Positions 60,436-64,000 of a stretch of DNA of 64,000 nucleotides are shown piece by piece; position 1 is the stretch's first letter; each line of letters opens with the position of its first letter. Below the pieces are notes generated by a model. It worked only from the letters and a program-made list of their open reading frames with translations. It was not told where the DNA came from and did no database searches. The position numbers and the translations under genes are program-made. This DNA is from Hymenoscyphus infarciens (Eukaryota; Ascomycota; Leotiomycetes; Helotiales; Helotiaceae), in NCBI GenBank assembly GCA_001414345.1, contig LLCB01000062.1, positions 62,001-126,000 on the forward strand. The letters are read 5' to 3'.

Positions 60436-60861
60436 TATAATAGTACGCTATTCTAGATTATTATATAATAGTACTATTCTAAATTGTCGGTATTCGTAAA
60501 ACTACTAATACCTCTAATACTTCTAAGACTAAGATTACAAATAACTAATACTTATATAAGCGAAGTACTAAAGGTATTAATATCTGATATTTATATATAG
60601 AAGAGATTAAGAGTTAGATATTATATATTTAGCTTTTTAGCTCTTATTATTTTATATTAGCTATATTAGATAAGGCTCGGTTATTATTATTATTAGAACT
60701 TAGAAGCTTCTAAACTCTTATATATAGACGTTTATATTCGGTATAGAAGAAGGACAGTTATTGTTTTCTTCTATATTAGTGCCTAGTATCTATATACGTT
60801 ATTCTACTATACGTACTCCTATATACCTCTACTATAGTTGTATATATTTCGTACTGTTATA
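60436..60861 (+). repeat. Right LTR, 426 bp
   Basis: Shorter partner of the left LTR; it lacks the three duplicated segments and keeps a few unmutated CG and TG positions (for example TTTCGTACTGTTATA at its end). It is preceded by a purine tract and followed by the ACGAA target duplicate. Confidence 0.85.
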
Positions 60862-60866
60862 ACGAA

Positions 60867-63800
60867 GTAGAAGTATAGAGGTTCTTTATACTTTAAGAGG
60901 CTCTACTTTTCTTCGACTTTACCTTTAACTTTACCTTTAATTCCTCTCTTTTTCTCTTTATTCTCTTTTTAGTCCTTCTTTCTTATATTATTAATCTTTC
61001 TATTTATTAAACTTTTTTTATTCTCTTATCTTCTATATTATACTTACTTGCCTTTCCTCCTCTATTCTATTTTACTAGTATTATAACTTCCTTATATAAC
61101 TAATGCTTCTAAATATCTCTCTCTTTTCTTTAATATTAGGATATCTACTAATAATAGTATATAATAGTTTAAGTAAATATAAGAAGAGGGATACTATCTC
61201 TATTCTATCTAGCTCTTTTTACGTTTCTAATTATCTCTTACTCTTCTCTCTCTTCTATCTTTTAAAGTAATACTCTTACTAGTACTCTCTTACTCTCTTA
61301 CTTCTCTTATATTTATATAAAAGGACCTAGACTCCTCTCTAAGCTATCTAGGTTTATACTCTTCTTCTTTTAATACTTATTATACCTTAAGTCTCTTATT
61401 TCCTTCTTAGTTACCTCTTAAGATTTATATATATATAGTCTATTTAGAGGATTACTAATTCTTAATTATTTAAATTTAAGTATTATTCCTTATTAGATTT
61501 AGCTCTTCCTCTCCTCTTTCTCTTCTCTAACTATCTTTATATATTCCTTTAAGATTAGTTATAAGTCTTTATTTATCTAGGTAATCGATTTCTAAGATCT
61601 TATTATCTCTTTATATTCTCTTCTCTTTATAAAAAGTTTTATATAGTTTATATAAAATTTACTTAAAGGTTCTTTTAAATATAGGTCTTATAGTTATATA
61701 GAGAAGTTATTCCTCTCTATCTTACCTACTTTATATAGTCTTATCTAATAAGGCTTTAACTTATAGGACTTTTATTAGTCTTATTATAGCCTTTTAAGTA
61801 GAATAAGGTCTCTAGTTTTTAGTATTAGGTTTAATATTTTAGTCCTAGCTACTATCTTAGTTTATTCTTCTAAACGTCGACGGTTTACTAGATTTTATAT
61901 CTTATCTATTCTAGCTAGTCTCTTCTTAAAAGCTTATATCTTATTCTTAGGATTTATTCTCTTTAGGTACTTATTTAGACCTACTTCTTTAATACCTATA
62001 TTTAATATCTCTATCTTTAACCTAGTCTCTATAATTATATCTACCTACTATCTCTAGTAATTAGCTCTAAAGAATAGTTTATTAGAGGTAAACCTATAGA
62101 TGTAGATGTCTCTAGAGTTTAAATTATTTAAGATACTATTATTTAACTTATCTTATTTAAATATTAATAACTTTAAACCTTATAACCTTACTCTTAGCCT
62201 TCCTAAGTATAGCTTTAGTAATAATTCTACTAGTCTAATAGATACTAGGTAAGATACTAGAGTAAAGTATTATTTAACTCTGTTTACCTTTATAGTTTTC
62301 TTAAATATACCTCTTATAAAATAGCTTCTATTATCTAAGTATAATACTCTAAACTAGCCTATTAGTCGAATAATTCTTCTTTAAATAATCCTTAGTATAT
62401 TTATAAAGATAGCTACTCTTATATATTCTATTTAGATCTTTCTAGTTATATAGTCTATTATTATATAGATAAATTATACTCTTGATTTTAATACTAGAGA
62501 TATAAGCCTAATATAATTAATCGCTATTAGATCTCTAAGCTATAGCTAGAGTACTAGAAGTAAACTCTTTAAAGGCTTAAGTAGTTCTAATATCTAATAG
62601 TTTATATAGAACCTATAATATTCTACTATATCTTTATGTCTTATAGGCTAATAAAACCTTCTAATTACTTATCTTAGTATTAGCTTAGATAAAAAGTAGC
62701 TATAAGTATTATAAAGAGTAAATAATACTATAGTAACCTAATCCTTATAAAGGTAGAAGGCTATTTTATTAACTCTTCTTTTTTTATATACTAGTAGTAG
62801 AAATTTTTCCTCTACTCTTTTAATAAGGATTAGTAAGGTTACTTATAACCTAATTACCTTCTTATATAATTCTATTAATACCCTCTTTTATAGAATTTTC
62901 TCTAATATCTTATACTTTATAGTATCCTTATACTATAGGTTATCTATCTAGACCTTCTACCTTACTCTATTATTAGTAATCTTCTCTATTATGTTTTCTA
63001 CTTCTTATATTAGTTCTTAATATCTTAAGATATATCTTTCTAATAATAAGAGTACTAGTATTACTTCTACTAAGTCCTAATATAGCTCTTATTCCTATCT
63101 CTTATTAAGTCCTTCTTAAATTACGTCTTTATAAGTTAGTAGTAAAGTTAGATCTCTTTAATTATAATATAATCTTAGAATTTCCCTTTTCTTTAATATT
63201 AACGTTTTTCTTTTAATTCTCTTAGAGCTTATTATATATAGTATAAATTCTTCTTAGCCTTTTAAGAACTTAAAAGCTAACTTCTTATTAATTCTTAAAA
63301 GTCTATCTACTACTACTAACTATTTCCTAAGTATATGTTTTACTTTAAAGTTATATTCTAAAATCCTTAGTTATTATCTTATAATCCTTCCTCTTATATT
63401 ATCTTTATATAAGATTAATATTAGAGTAGTATAATCTATATATAGTTTAACTAGGTATTTTAATCTTATAATAAAATAATAAGACTTCTTAAAACCTTAT
63501 ATTACTCTTAATACCTTCTTCTCTATAGTATAGTACTTTTTTTAGTTACTATTTAGCTAGAAACTTATAAATATAATAATATCTATATCTTTTAATACTT
63601 TTAAGTCTACTTCTATACTTAGAGGTTTATTCTAAAGTTAGAATAGAACTCCTCTTATATCTATACCTAATATATTAGTAACTAAATAATATTATTTTAA
63701 AAAGTCTTCTAAGACTACTATATTTTTATATACTATATCTTTATACTTTTACTATACTTTCTAGTAAATTTCTTAGAAATTAAACCTTATTACTTTATGT

Positions 63801-64000
63801 TAGTATTTAACCTTTCTTATATATTTATATTCTTTTAAAGTATATATAATTACTATTTTTAAAATAGTAGTTAAGTTAGCTCTACTTAGAATATAGTCTT
63901 TAAAGAATAATAGTTAATATATAAATTACTTTAACTCTTTTATAAACTTAGATAGTTTCTAATTATAGATTATTATAATTATATCTAGAGCTAGTTATAA
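60867..64000 (-). mobile_element. RIP-degraded Ty3/gypsy-like pol, partial
   Basis: The minus strand shows ghosts of pol domains in gypsy order. A block at about 63285-63400 reads, through RIP changes, like the end of RNase H (LRILEYNFKVKHI..., then VVVDRLLRI where ADxLSR is usual). At about 62440-62490 a stretch reads like the integrase core (SIIYLYNNRLYN for the IYVVVDRLT-type motif). Reverse transcriptase would lie near or beyond the right edge. Stops are frequent, so the element is dead. The LTR element at 55859 interrupts it or abuts it. Confidence 0.6.

Larger units (their letters stand above)
55859..60861 (+). mobile_element. Complete RIP-degraded LTR retrotransposon with 5-bp target duplication
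   Basis: Two direct repeats (55859-56353 and 60436-60861) bound the element. The pentamer ACGAA lies directly outside both ends (55854-55858 and 60862-60866), a proper target-site duplication. Both LTRs begin TA and end TA, as expected if the canonical TG...CA ends were mutated by RIP. A purine tract (AAAAGAGAGAGAA) sits just before the right LTR, setting plus-strand orientation. The 4.1-kb interior has no readable gag, reverse transcriptase or integrase block and contains degenerate internal repeats, so it may be a non-autonomous (LARD-like) element or simply too decayed. Confidence 0.88.

Noticed and set aside
1..64000. tRNA or rRNA genes
   Set aside because: I scanned by eye for B-box-like GGTTCRANNC and cloverleaf arms and found none convincing; a tRNAscan-SE run would settle this.

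Overview
The window is nuclear DNA of a filamentous ascomycete (Pezizomycotina). The signs are short introns of about 47-160 bp with GT-AG ends and CTAAC/CTGAC-like branch points, fungal-only families (Zn2Cys6 factors, 2EXR proteins, Atg22-like permease), and long AT-rich blocks carrying the signature of repeat-induced point mutation (RIP). In those blocks CA and TG are nearly absent; for example 17281-17340 and 63061-63120 contain neither. A Leotiomycete-like 'two-speed' genome is likely, but that is inference; no marker gene fixes the species.

Layout: 1-690 RIP-degraded repeat; 0.7-16.7 kb a gene island (GH94 phosphorylase, a decayed DUF2235 hydrolase, a 12-exon hydantoinase/oxoprolinase-DUF917 fusion, an Atg22-like permease); 16.7-26.4 kb two RIP-degraded DNA transposons side by side; 26.7-32.1 kb a second island (Zn2Cys6 factor, EasG-like reductase, 2EXR protein); 32.1-33.6 kb AT-rich DNA with a 407-bp inverted-repeat element; 33.9-39.7 kb a small secreted aspzincin protease, relics and a second 2EXR protein; 43.0-51.9 kb a housekeeping-type island (Utp12-domain nucleolar protein, SGNH-fold protein, TrhO/TSTD2-like rhodanese, large Zn2Cys6 factor); 52.5-64.0 kb RIP-degraded retroelements, including a complete LTR element with target-site duplication inserted into older repeats.

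Intron-exon structures were worked out by hand from splice signals and reading-frame continuity. The genes look largely independent. Possible links are metabolic: GH94 releases glucose-1-phosphate and gluconate from cellobionate and has a palindromic pair of CreA-type sites upstream; the hydantoinase fusion and the Atg22-like permease diverge from one promoter region and both plausibly concern amino-acid/nitrogen recycling; the Zn2Cys6 factor and EasG-like reductase are adjacent, co-oriented and abut a transposon. I found no convincing tRNA, rRNA or CRISPR, and no clearly new multi-gene system. The most informative signals are the transposon architecture, several very small TA-flanked elements, the CreA palindrome, a GC-AG intron and an SGNH protein whose usual catalytic His position appears to be Asn.
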